A DNA stretch of 64,000 bases from [Leptolyngbya] sp. PCC 7376 (GTDB lineage: Bacteria > Cyanobacteriota > Cyanobacteriia > Cyanobacteriales > MRBY01), in the NCBI RefSeq assembly GCF_000316605.1, contig NC_019683.1, forward strand, positions 3,022,036-3,086,035, written 5' to 3'. The position numbers and the translations under genes are program-made. The notes under the pieces were generated by a model. It was not told where the DNA came from and made no database searches. It saw only the letters and a program-made list of their open reading frames with translations. The first letter of the stretch is position 1. Each line of letters opens with the position of its first letter. This document shows, piece after piece, positions 56,523 through 64,000 of this stretch.

Positions 56523-56684
56523 CGCGACGGTTCGGGTTTAGTTTATTTCTTTCCTGAGACTCAGAGGGGCGATCGCCGGGAGCGTGAAACCTTTCTGGGT
56601 CTTCTGGTAGGAATTTGTCAGCAGTAAGAGATAAGTGCGATATACTCCTGACTGGAAATCTCGACAGTTTAGTGGCAAAGCATC

Positions 56685-58034
56685 ATGGTAGCGGTAGCAA
56701 TTTTGGCGGCAGGAAAAGGCACTCGCATGAAATCGGATTTGCCGAAGGTGCTCCATCTCCTCGGTGGGCGATCGCTGGTGGAACGGGTGATTGAGAGTTG
56801 TGCTTTGATCGAACCCGAAAGAGTTTGCGCCATTGTTGGTTACCGTGCGGACGAAGTAAAAACAGCTTTAGCCCATCGTCCAGAATTAGAATTTGTCGAA
56901 CAAAAAGAACAGCTCGGTACGGGTCACGCCGTTCAGCAACTGTTGGAGCCATTAAAAGATTTTTCTGGAGATGTAATCGTTCTCAATGGTGATGTGCCGT
57001 TACTGCGCCCTGAGACGATCGCCGACTTTGTGAAAGTCCACCAAGACAATCAAAATGACGCAACCATCCTTACCGCTCAGCTTCCTGACCCGACGGGCTA
57101 TGGTCGAATTTTCTGTGATGAAAACCTTTTAGTCAGCCAGATTATTGAGCACCGCGACTGTACCGAAGAGCAACGCAAAAATACTCGGATTAATGCTGGG
57201 GTTTATTGCTTTAAGTGGGAGACATTGGCGAAAGCTTTACCGCAACTCACCACCAACAACGACCAACAAGAATATTATTTGACAGATGTTGTGCTCCATT
57301 GCGACAAGGTGATGGCGATGGATGTGGATGATTTTCAGGAAATTAGCGGCATTAATGACCGTTTGCAACTATCCAATGCTTATTCGATTTTGCAAACAAG
57401 GATAAAAGAAAAGTGGATGAAATCTGGGGTAATGATGCTCCAGCCGGAAACGATCACCATTGACGACACTGTGCATTTAGAGCCGGACACAATTATCGAA
57501 CCGCAATGTCATCTGCGCGGAACCACCACGGTTCAAGGAGGTTGTCATATTGGCCCTGGTAGCTTTATCGAAAATAGTGCGATCGCCGCAAATTGCAAGA
57601 TTATGTCGAGCTATGTGATCGATAGTGAAATTGGTGCAAATACTCGCATTGGGCCTTTTGCACATCTTCGCGGTAAAGCCGTCGTGGGTGATGGCTGCCG
57701 CATCGGGAATTTCGTAGAAGTGAAAAAATCGGCAATTGGTGATGGTACCAACATGGCGCATCTCTCCTACATCGGCGATGCGGAACTTGGTCAAAAGGTG
57801 AATATTGGCGCGGGTACAATCACGGCGAATTATGATGGCGTCAATAAGCATAAAACTGTGATCGGCGATCGCAGTAAGACTGGTGCAAATAGTGTTCTCG
57901 TTGCGCCGATTAATATTGGTGAAGGGGTAACAATTGCGGCTGGTTCGACGATTACCCGTGATGTGGCTGATGATTGTCTGACAGTTGCGCGGGCACGTCA
58001 AAAAGAGATCGAAGGCTGGAAACTAAAATCCTAA
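56685..58034 (+). CDS. glmU: Bifunctional UDP-GlcNAc pyrophosphorylase / GlcN-1-P acetyltransferase
   Basis: 449 residues. N-terminal uridyltransferase with [18 protein letters not shown] and LNGDVPLL; C-terminal left-handed beta-helix of hexapeptide repeats (about 250-430) with [23 protein letters not shown] and [10 protein letters not shown]. It makes UDP-GlcNAc for peptidoglycan and lipopolysaccharide. A MITE-A lies 20 bp after its stop. Confidence 0.97.
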   Translation: MVAVAILAAGKGTRMKSDLPKVLHLLGGRSLVERVIESCALIEPERVCAIVGYRADEVKTALAHRPELEFVEQKEQLGTGHAVQQLLEPLKDFSGDVIVLNGDVPLLRPETIADFVKVHQDNQNDATILTAQLPDPTGYGRIFCDENLLVSQIIEHRDCTEEQRKNTRINAGVYCFKWETLAKALPQLTTNNDQQEYYLTDVVLHCDKVMAMDVDDFQEISGINDRLQLSNAYSILQTRIKEKWMKSGVMMLQPETITIDDTVHLEPDTIIEPQCHLRGTTTVQGGCHIGPGSFIENSAIAANCKIMSSYVIDSEIGANTRIGPFAHLRGKAVVGDGCRIGNFVEVKKSAIGDGTNMAHLSYIGDAELGQKVNIGAGTITANYDGVNKHKTVIGDRSKTGANSVLVAPINIGEGVTIAAGSTITRDVADDCLTVARARQKEIEGWKLKS

Positions 58035-58054
58035 AATCGTTGCATCTTGTCTAA

Positions 58055-58186
58055 GAGGATGTCTGAAAAGTCTTTATGTTCGATAAATACTGCGTAAATT
58101 CCGCCAGGTTGATCGCCTGAAGTACTTATTTTTACGTGCAACTCATTTCGACAAAAGTTACGGTCAGACCCTTTTCAGACATCCTC
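58055..58186. mobile_element. MITE-A copy 2 (132 bp)
   Basis: Same sequence as copy 1, with perfect GAGGATGTCTGAAAAG inverted ends and TAA on each side (58052-58054, 58187-58189). Located just after glmU, where its ends could fold in the transcript. Confidence 0.9.
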
Positions 58187-58297
58187 TAAGCTTATTTTGC
58201 TTGGAGTCAACACCAAACCCATACGCTCTAGATATCCTGAATAAATCATAAAGATAGCTCTTTCCCTAAAGTCAGGTTTTGTATGAATAAATATTTT

Positions 58298-59332
58298 TCA
58301 ACCCGCTGTTTTTATTAAGTTTGTACGTAACTGACCACAGGCTGCATCGGCTTCCAAACCTTTGGAATAACGAACACTTACCGCAATTTTATGATCTTGA
58401 AGAATTTGCTTAAATACATTGATTCGTTTCTTTCCCGGACGCTGAAATTCTTCTTCACTAATGGGATTGTAAGGAATTAAATTCACATGACTTTGAAAGC
58501 CTTTGAGATGTTTGGCGAGTTCGGTGGCGTGCTCCGGTAAATCATTTACCCTTGCTAACAAAATATATTCAAAACTGATGCGACGGTGGGTCATATCCAC
58601 ATACTCGCGACATTCATCAAGGAGCTGGTCGAAATGATAATTCTTGGCGGTAGGAATTAATGTTTCGCGTAATTGTTGGTTAGGGGCATGGAGACTAATG
58701 GCAAAGGTAACTTGCAAATTTTCTGCGGCAAGAGCACGAATTTGATTGGGCACACCAACCGTCGAAATGGTCAGTAAGCGCTGGCCAATACCCACATCTT
58801 TATTGAGACTGTGGACAGATTTAATGACTTGTTCAAGATTCGCTAAAGGTTCACCCATCCCCATAAAAACGACATTACTGACTCGTTGCCCAAAGTCTTC
58901 TTGTACTGTTAAAACCTGATCGAGAATTTCGTAGGCTTCTAGATGCCGAGTAAAACCCATTTTTCCTGTGGCGCAAAATTCGCAAGCCATAGCGCAACCC
59001 ACTTGCGATGACACGCAAACTGTTAAACGCTTTTCTGTCGGGATGCCAACAGTTTCAATGATTAAGCCATCATCAAGTTTGAGAAGATATTTGCGGGTGC
59101 CATCGGGGGCAGTTTTGTAGTGATGGATTTGCGATCGCCCCACGGGATAGTCGGCCATTTCTGCGCGCCATGCCTTTGGGAAAACGGTGATTTCCTCTAG
59201 ATTACGAATACCTTTTTGGTAGAGCCATTGGTAAAGTTGCTTACCGCGATATTTAGGTTGACCTGTACTCTCAATCCATTCTGTGAGTTCCGGCAAACTT
59301 TTACCCAACAGCGCTGATTCGGTCGTGGTCAT
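58298..59332 (-). CDS. rlmN: 23S rRNA / tRNA adenine-C2 methyltransferase RlmN
   Basis: 344 residues. Radical-SAM motif CEFCATG (with CAMACEFC), GMGEPLAN, and C-terminal ACGQLR with the methyl-carrying Cys; second Cys upstream in [10 protein letters not shown]. Methylates A2503 of 23S rRNA and A37 of some tRNAs. Confidence 0.96.
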   Translation of the reverse strand: MTTTESALLGKSLPELTEWIESTGQPKYRGKQLYQWLYQKGIRNLEEITVFPKAWRAEMADYPVGRSQIHHYKTAPDGTRKYLLKLDDGLIIETVGIPTEKRLTVCVSSQVGCAMACEFCATGKMGFTRHLEAYEILDQVLTVQEDFGQRVSNVVFMGMGEPLANLEQVIKSVHSLNKDVGIGQRLLTISTVGVPNQIRALAAENLQVTFAISLHAPNQQLRETLIPTAKNYHFDQLLDECREYVDMTHRRISFEYILLARVNDLPEHATELAKHLKGFQSHVNLIPYNPISEEEFQRPGKKRINVFKQILQDHKIAVSVRYSKGLEADAACGQLRTNLIKTAG

Positions 59333-59392
59333 GGCAATAAAAAAGGCGATCGCCCCGTAAAAAGCGTATTAACCTTACTATTCTGGCATAGC

Positions 59393-60349
59393 TATAGCAG
59401 TGGCCGGATAGTTTTAGAATGAGGAGGGAAGTCTGTATCTAGATTAAAAATGCCAGTTGCTGATAGTGATGACCTACAATGTCAAGCCCTTGCTACGATA
59501 GCACTAGGTATCCTGAAAAAAGATGTCTGTGAAATGTTCAGTATTGGTCTTAATAGCCTTTATCTCTGGATACAACAGACTAGAGCAAACAGGAAGTTTT
59601 ACAGAGCCAAAACAGGGTATCAGAAAGGCTATGGTCACAAAATCACAGACTGGGAAGCATTCAAAAGCTTTGTGCAACAGCATCCAGATAAAACCCCGAC
59701 AGAAATGGCAGAGTTGTGGTCGGATGATGTGAGTCGTCGCACCATATCGAGAATGTTGAAGAAGATAGGTTTTACTCGCAAAAAAGGCCTATGGGTATCA
59801 GGAAAGGGATGAACAGAAGCGGGAAGCATTGAGGCAAGAACTAGCAAGATTAAAACCTGAACAAATCATCTACTGTGATGAGTCAGGAATGGATGAGAGA
59901 GACGGTCAGTATGACTATGGCTATGGCCCTGAAGAGGAAAGAGTTTATGACCTCAAGTCAGGAAGCCGTCGCGGCAGAGTCAATATGATTGCCGCATGGA
60001 GTCCAGGCAAACTGTTTGCACCTTTTATTGTGGAAGGCTCTTGTAACCCCCATGTGTTTGAGGTGTGGTTAGAGAACTGTTTGCTACCGGAATTAAAGCC
60101 CAATCAGATATTGATTTTGGATAATGCCACTTTCCATAAGGGAGGAAGGGTTGCAGAAATCCTGGCAAAGGCGAAATGTGAGGTGTGGTATCTGCCTCCC
60201 TATTCACCAGACTTAAACAAGATTGCACAATGCTGATCTTGGCTAAAAAGTCGTATTTGGAAGCAGCTCAGACATAGTCCATCCCTCAGAGATGCCATGG
60301 ATATGACTCTGCGTACAGCAACTCCTTAGCCCTTTTGAGCACTGCCATA
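59393..60349 (+). mobile_element. IS630 family element, full length but inactivated
   Basis: 957 bp from TATAGCAGTGGCCGGATAG to CACTGCCATA (inverted-repeat partner), with TA at both ends. Contains the broken transposase at 59450-60329. MITE-B abuts its right end and MITE-A follows. Confidence 0.85.
59450..60329 (+). pseudogene. IS630 transposase, frameshifted and with stop codon
   Basis: The N-terminal HTH part (59450-59812: DSDDLQCQALATIALG, KKDVCEMFSIGLNSLYLWIQ, then TPTEMAELWSDDVSRRTISRMLKKIGFTRKK) ends in TGA. The DDE part (59829 on: IYCDESGMDERDG, ILDNATFHKGG, YSPDLNKIAQC) is in the +1 frame; reading joins at AAAAAAGGCCTATG (about 59779-59792). A TGA at the Trp of the NKIExxW motif cuts it and the catalytic Glu reads Ala. 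The rest of the C terminus continues in frame to a TAG at 60327. Confidence 0.85.
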
Positions 60350-60451
60350 TATATCAGTCGCTAGATAGATTAAGACACTCCATAATGGTTTTGAAGACAG
60401 GCTCAGGATTGAGGTTCACATGACGTATCAAACTAAATGACCATTGCTATA
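60350..60451. mobile_element. MITE-B copy 2 (102 bp, inverted relative to copy 1)
   Basis: Starts TATATCAGTCGCTAGATAG and ends CTAAATGACCATTGCTATA. Nearly identical, reversed, to 52042-52143. It shares its left TA with the IS630 end. Confidence 0.85.
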
Positions 60452-60452
60452 A

Positions 60453-60584
60453 GAGGTTGTCTGAAAAGTCTTTATGTTCGATAAATGCTGCGTAAATTCC
60501 GCCAGGTTGATCGCCTGAAGTGCTTATTTTTACATGCAACTCATTTCGACAAAAGTTACGGTCAGACCCTTTTCAGATATCCTC
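60453..60584. mobile_element. MITE-A copy 3 (132 bp)
   Basis: Ends GAGGTTGTCTGAAAAG / CTTTTCAGATATCCTC, each with a change from the consensus, so it is the most diverged copy. TAA flanks at 60450-60452 and 60585-60587; the left TAA uses the terminal TA of MITE-B, showing MITE-A landed there. Confidence 0.9.
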
Positions 60585-60641
60585 TAAGAACAAATTCAAA
60601 TAATGAGATTCTTTCAACTTTGCTGAGTATTCAGTATATAA

Positions 60642-60675
60642 AAAAGTACTCGTAAAACAAGTTACGAGTACTTTT
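60642..60675. terminator. Bidirectional hairpin terminator
   Basis: AAAAGTACTCGTAA (60642-60655) and TTACGAGTACTTTT (60662-60675) form a 14-bp stem with a 6-nt loop. It is placed about 75 bp after the stop of the minus-strand PTPA-CTERM-like gene. Confidence 0.85.
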
Positions 60676-60750
60676 AAAAGAATTATTTCTTAGCTCTTTA
60701 GTAATTCCAAGCTATGGAGTAATAGAACGAAAGAGATTTAAGAAAAAGAC

Positions 60751-61581
60751 CTATGCATCATCAGATTCTTCATCTTCTTTCTTCTTTCGGACTGCAGCAG
60801 AACCCATGCCCAATAGAGCGGGGAGGATAGCAGCGGGAGTAGGAACAGCTTTGATTGTGAAGTCATCAAAGACAATACCAGAACAAACATCTCTCTCTGT
60901 ACCAACAAATCCACCACAGGAGCCGGGAGTACCTCCCTCAAAGTCACCCTTAAGAACAAGGGCAAGGCTGTAGTTCATAGGGTTACCGGTGTCTAGTAAT
61001 TCCGTGACAATGGATGTTACATCAAGGCTAACGCTATCTCCAATGCTCGAAGCAGAGAATTCAAAGGGAACGCCTAGACCACCATCGGGAAAGCCTGCGG
61101 TGAGGAAGGGATCAAATAGTAATTGATCAGGTCCAAAACCAGGAAGACCCAATGGCGCAGGTGCAGTAGAACCATCACCTAAAATATTACGACTAAGTTG
61201 TAGTACACCTTCGAAACGGTTGTCGGCATTACTTCCATCGCCTAGACCACCAGTACCGAGACCACCGGTAAAATCAGCAACATTAAAGTTCAATGTTAAA
61301 CTTGAACGCTCATTTTCTTCTAAAGCTAATAGAGGAGCAAGATCAAAGCCAACAAAGCCACGACTTTCATTGAGCGAAAATTCACCGACTTCTACGAGAC
61401 CAGTTCCAGGAGAACTTACACGGACAGTTGGAGCATCTCCAACAATAACCACTCCATTAGTCAGGGTCGTTTGATAGGTAGACTCAAGGACAAGAGCTTG
61501 CGCTTCTTGAGCGGGAACAAGAGCCGTAAATGCAACAGAAGTAGCAGCAGCTATTCCAGCGTTAACTAATAATTTTTTCAT
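60751..61581 (-). CDS. Secreted protein with PTPA/PEP-CTERM-like sorting signal
   Basis: 276 residues. Signal peptide (KKLLVNAGIAAATSVAFTALV..). The mature part is Gly/Leu-rich, likely beta-sandwich. The C terminus has VPTPAAILPALLGMGSAAVRKKK: a Pro-Thr-Pro-Ala motif, a hydrophobic helix and a basic cluster, as in exosortase-sorted cyanobacterial proteins. An acidic tail (EDEESDDA) follows, which is a little unusual. Function unknown; no exosortase gene is nearby. Confidence 0.75.
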   Translation of the reverse strand: MKKLLVNAGIAAATSVAFTALVPAQEAQALVLESTYQTTLTNGVVIVGDAPTVRVSSPGTGLVEVGEFSLNESRGFVGFDLAPLLALEENERSSLTLNFNVADFTGGLGTGGLGDGSNADNRFEGVLQLSRNILGDGSTAPAPLGLPGFGPDQLLFDPFLTAGFPDGGLGVPFEFSASSIGDSVSLDVTSIVTELLDTGNPMNYSLALVLKGDFEGGTPGSCGGFVGTERDVCSGIVFDDFTIKAVPTPAAILPALLGMGSAAVRKKKEDEESDDA

Positions 61582-62617
61582 TGGGATTCTCCAAAATTTG
61601 AGAGCTTAGCTTAAGTGGCAGTGAACAGTTTAATTTCTAATAGGTATCAGACCCTTGAGAAAGTCGAGTTCAGTAAGGTTGAAAATTCACAGAACTCAAT
61701 ACACCCTTATTGACTCAACTTTGCTAAAAAGCAGACGACTATTCAGACCTCTTGATTAATTTCAGAGCCAACGTTAACTAAAATCTACTGGCTACTTCTA
61801 CTTAATCGCTTTGTGAATAGGAATCAAATAGTGTCGAGAACTTGAGTAAGAACTTAATTGAGAAAGTAACTTTTTCAAATCTCACCACTTATTATAGTGC
61901 TATGCCATCTAATATCCTTGCGTGTTCACTCGGAAAAAAGGGTGGATTTGTATGTCATTTCAATAAAGCTATTATGAAGTTTTGATGAAGTTCGATCTTG
62001 GCTTAAATTCAAATTGCCAGGATGCCTATCCTATTTAGCTTTTACATTTTTTGCTGCATTATTCCACAATCGTTGAAAGATGTGTTTAGACGCTAGTACT
62101 TGGCAAAGAAAGTTAGTATTTACTTCTCTATTTCATATTACATTATTTCAAATATGCTGTGTCGCTATATGTGATGTTGAAATTGTTCAAACAATGAATA
62201 TTGTTTCGCACTTTAATTTCTATTGCTATGGGTTTAGAATATTGATTTCTGAAAAGTATTGGAGTAGTGTCGCTATTTCAATTGGTTATTTATTGAGCGA
62301 TTCGCAGATATTTTTTTCAGCGCTGTCATTGCAATATTCTTGCAGTTGCTAATATTTAGCGTTTTTCTCTTACCTTCAGTGAATTATAAAGACTGGCACC
62401 TCATGATTTTGACTTAGCTTCATGCTTGTTGCGTTGGCGATCGCCTCCATCTATCTCTATCTATCAACATATTGAGCTGTAATTTTTGCTTTTGTGACGC
62501 GTGGGTTATTTGAATCGATCACTATCCCTAGTAGACTCTCAGGGCTTCTCAAAATACGTTAATCTAAAGAGAAGAAATACCACAAAACACTTATTATTAC
62601 AGGGTTTTGAGAGTTCC
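61582..62617. other. About 1 kb AT-rich region without a supported gene
   Basis: It should contain the promoter of the minus-strand sorting-signal protein and of the plus-strand permease. A 90-codon frame at 62080 is Cys/Phe/Ile-rich and not protein-like. One HIP1 site occurs near 62437. No RNA gene or repeat recognised. Confidence 0.45.
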
Positions 62618-63499
62618 ATGAGCCAATCCGTTTTTAAAGCAGATACTATATTTTCGCCAGATGCCAAGCTCACCACGGAGCCGAGCAGTAATCTTGCTGA
62701 CTTTGTTCAAGAAACAGTTGCTTTGACTAAACGCCTAGTAATTCAACTACAACGTCGACCATCAACGCTGATTGCTGGGATTATTCAGCCGTTTATGTGG
62801 CTCGTTTTATTTGGGGCTCTATTTTATAAGGCACCACAGGGATTATTTGGCAGCGACATTAACTATGCTCAGTTTCTCGCGCCCGGCATTATCGTGTTCA
62901 CGGCTTTTTCAGGAGCTCTGAATGCTGGCCTCCCTATCATGTTCGACCGTGAGTTTGGCTTCCTCAATCGTCTTTTGGTTGCGCCACTGTCAACTCGTTA
63001 CTCTATTGTTGCGGCTTCGACTGTCTATATTATGGGGCTGACTTTGATTCAAACAGCCGTAATTGTTGGAGCAAGTGCATTGCTCGGTGCAGGTTTACCG
63101 TCTCTCGCTGGTCTAGGGGCGATCGCCGCAGTTGTGTTTTTAATTGTGCTCAGTGTTACTGCTCTCAGCCTTGGTCTTGCTTTTGCGTTACCAGGTCATA
63201 TCGAATTAATCGCTGTCATATTTGTGACAAATTTGCCTCTCCTTTTTGCGAGTACCGCCCTTGCTCCTCTTGATTTCATGGCGAACTGGCTCCAGATTGT
63301 CGCAAGCCTAAATCCTCTAACCTACGCGATTGAACCAATTCGTTACTTATATATGAATGCTGATTGGTCGCTGCAAAGTATTGTTTTTAATTCGCCTTGG
63401 GCAGAGTTGAATTTTGTCACTGTATTAGGTTTGTTAACCGCATTCAGTGCGATCGCCCTCACTCTAATTCAGCCTTTGCTCAAACGTCGTCTAGGCTAA
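62618..63499 (+). CDS. ABC-2 type transporter permease
   Basis: 293 residues from ATG 62618 (MSQSVFKAD); a GTG frame from 62501 is open but lacks support. Six membrane helices with the ABC-2 signature: RRPSTLIAGIIQPFMWLVLFG, FLAPGIIVFTAFSGAL, FDREFGFLNRLLVAPLS and SLNPLTYAIEPIRYL. Similar to daunorubicin-resistance or polysaccharide-export permeases. The ATPase subunit gene is not in the window. Confidence 0.9.
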   Translation: MSQSVFKADTIFSPDAKLTTEPSSNLADFVQETVALTKRLVIQLQRRPSTLIAGIIQPFMWLVLFGALFYKAPQGLFGSDINYAQFLAPGIIVFTAFSGALNAGLPIMFDREFGFLNRLLVAPLSTRYSIVAASTVYIMGLTLIQTAVIVGASALLGAGLPSLAGLGAIAAVVFLIVLSVTALSLGLAFALPGHIELIAVIFVTNLPLLFASTALAPLDFMANWLQIVASLNPLTYAIEPIRYLYMNADWSLQSIVFNSPWAELNFVTVLGLLTAFSAIALTLIQPLLKRRLG

Positions 63500-63541
63500 T
63501 GCTTCAACCACTGAGATTAGTGAATCAATTAAATTAAATAG

Positions 63542-63576
63542 AAAAAAGGGAAGCATAAACTGCCTCCTTTTTTTTA
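63542..63576. terminator. Probable bidirectional terminator between permease and rpe
   Basis: AAAAAAGGGAAGCA and TGCCTCCTTTTTTTT can pair around TAAAC with a small mismatch, giving T tracts on both strands between two convergent genes. Confidence 0.6.
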
Positions 63577-63623
63577 TTTTAAGGATACAAAAAAGATTTA
63601 ATCCTTATTAATAGCTCAAAAGC

Positions 63624-64000
63624 TTATGCTGCAACTGCTTCAGGCTTCTTACTGTTACGAATACCTTCAATTGCATCAGCATAATCATCAGCTTTAAATA
63701 CCGCAGAGCCAGCAACGATTGCGTTTGCACCAGCATCAATAACTTGCCAAGCATTATTAGGCTTAATGCCGCCATCAACTTCAATCCAAGGATCGAGGCC
63801 ACGCTCATCACACATTGCACGGAGCTTTTCGATCTTAGAAACCATAGAAGGAATAAAGCTCTGACCACCAAACCCAGGGTTAACACTCATGATGAGGATA
63901 AGGTCACAAACATCGAGAACATGCTCAATGATATCGAGAGGAGTAGAAGGGTTGAGAACAACACCAGACTTCTTGCCGAGTTCACGAATTTGGCAGAGAG
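63624..64000 (-). CDS. rpe: Ribulose-phosphate 3-epimerase, C-terminal part (runs off window)
   Basis: About 125 residues visible; the start is beyond 64000. Contains [36 protein letters not shown], with the catalytic loop [10 protein letters not shown], then [11 protein letters not shown] and [11 protein letters not shown], all diagnostic for Rpe. Calvin cycle / pentose phosphate enzyme converting ribulose-5-P and xylulose-5-P. Confidence 0.95.
   Translation of the reverse strand, partial: LCQIRELGKKSGVVLNPSTPLDIIEHVLDVCDLILIMSVNPGFGGQSFIPSMVSKIEKLRAMCDERGLDPWIEVDGGIKPNNAWQVIDAGANAIVAGSAVFKADDYADAIEGIRNSKKPEAVAA

Noticed and set aside
59779-59792. Programmed ribosomal frameshift in the IS630 transposase
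   Set aside because: An A6GG site is at the junction, but a +1 shift is needed and the copy has other inactivating mutations, so a simple indel is equally likely.
62080-62352. 90-codon frame in the 61.6-62.6 kb gap
   Set aside because: Composition rich in Cys, Phe and Ile with no recognisable pattern; AT-rich spacer sequence.

Overview
The window is cyanobacterial chromosome. The HIP1 octamer GCGATCGC recurs throughout. Photosystem II genes (psbD, psbN, psbH), a DnaE polymerase subunit ending in a split intein, a two-protein style glycolate oxidase iron-sulfur subunit, a phytol-kinase-like protein and several cyanobacterium-specific families (DUF2993, DUF3326, YggT/Ycf19) are present. Protein sequences look closest to the Picosynechococcus / Synechococcus PCC 7002 - Leptolyngbya PCC 7376 group; that placement comes from memory of the families, not from a search.

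Layout. 1-5.2 kb: signalling (end of a giant sensor histidine kinase facing a REC-class III adenylate cyclase). 5.4-20 kb: mostly housekeeping and envelope genes (tldD, glcF, PilP-like lipoprotein, psiE-like, homocysteine methyltransferase, ileS, phytol kinase-like, DUF2993). 20.1-21.2 kb: a solitary psbD carrying two single-base frameshifts. 21.8-23.4 kb: a nested mobile-element scrap heap (two IS630 fragments, a 132-bp MITE, an intact-looking IS982). 23.5-34.9 kb: hom, accC, two YggT genes, upp, moaE/moaA, guaA, a metallo-beta-lactamase-fold gene with an internal deletion and a JmjC/cupin protein lacking its metal ligands. 35-35.5 kb: psbN/psbH.

35.6-43.2 kb is the accessory hot spot. The intact dnaE-N gene (38.7-41.3 kb, minus strand, 781 residues of extein plus a 109-residue split-intein N part) is flanked on each side by an insertion, and each insertion is bounded on its far side by a second copy of the adjacent end of dnaE-N. 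Downstream, a diverged copy of the intein tail (35647-35832) lies beyond an AT-rich, HIP1-free block with a broken Uma2 gene and a two-gene cassette (PD-(D/E)XK nuclease-like protein plus a 377-residue partner) that resembles a two-component anti-phage system, perhaps GAPS4-like. Upstream, a roughly 95% identical copy of the dnaE-N head and promoter (42777-42964) lies beyond a membrane protein with a (Ser-Glu-Ser)16 tract. This is the best candidate for something undescribed.

43.7-64 kb: an M15 peptidase with peptidoglycan-binding repeats; a tightly spaced seven-gene minus-strand run (alpha/beta hydrolase, two glycosyltransferases, folC, hypothetical, ADP-ribosylglycohydrolase, hypothetical); a RodZ-like protein; mutM, CPBP protease, DUF3326, lipase, glmU, rlmN, a PTPA-CTERM-like protein, an ABC-2 permease and the end of rpe. 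Mobile debris recurs at 52.0-52.9 kb (MITE, IS630 and IS1 fragments) and 58.1-60.6 kb (MITE; dead IS630 abutted by two MITEs). Two MITE families are defined here: MITE-A (132 bp, TAA duplication, three copies) and MITE-B (102 bp, IS630-type ends, two copies). No tRNA, rRNA or CRISPR array was seen.
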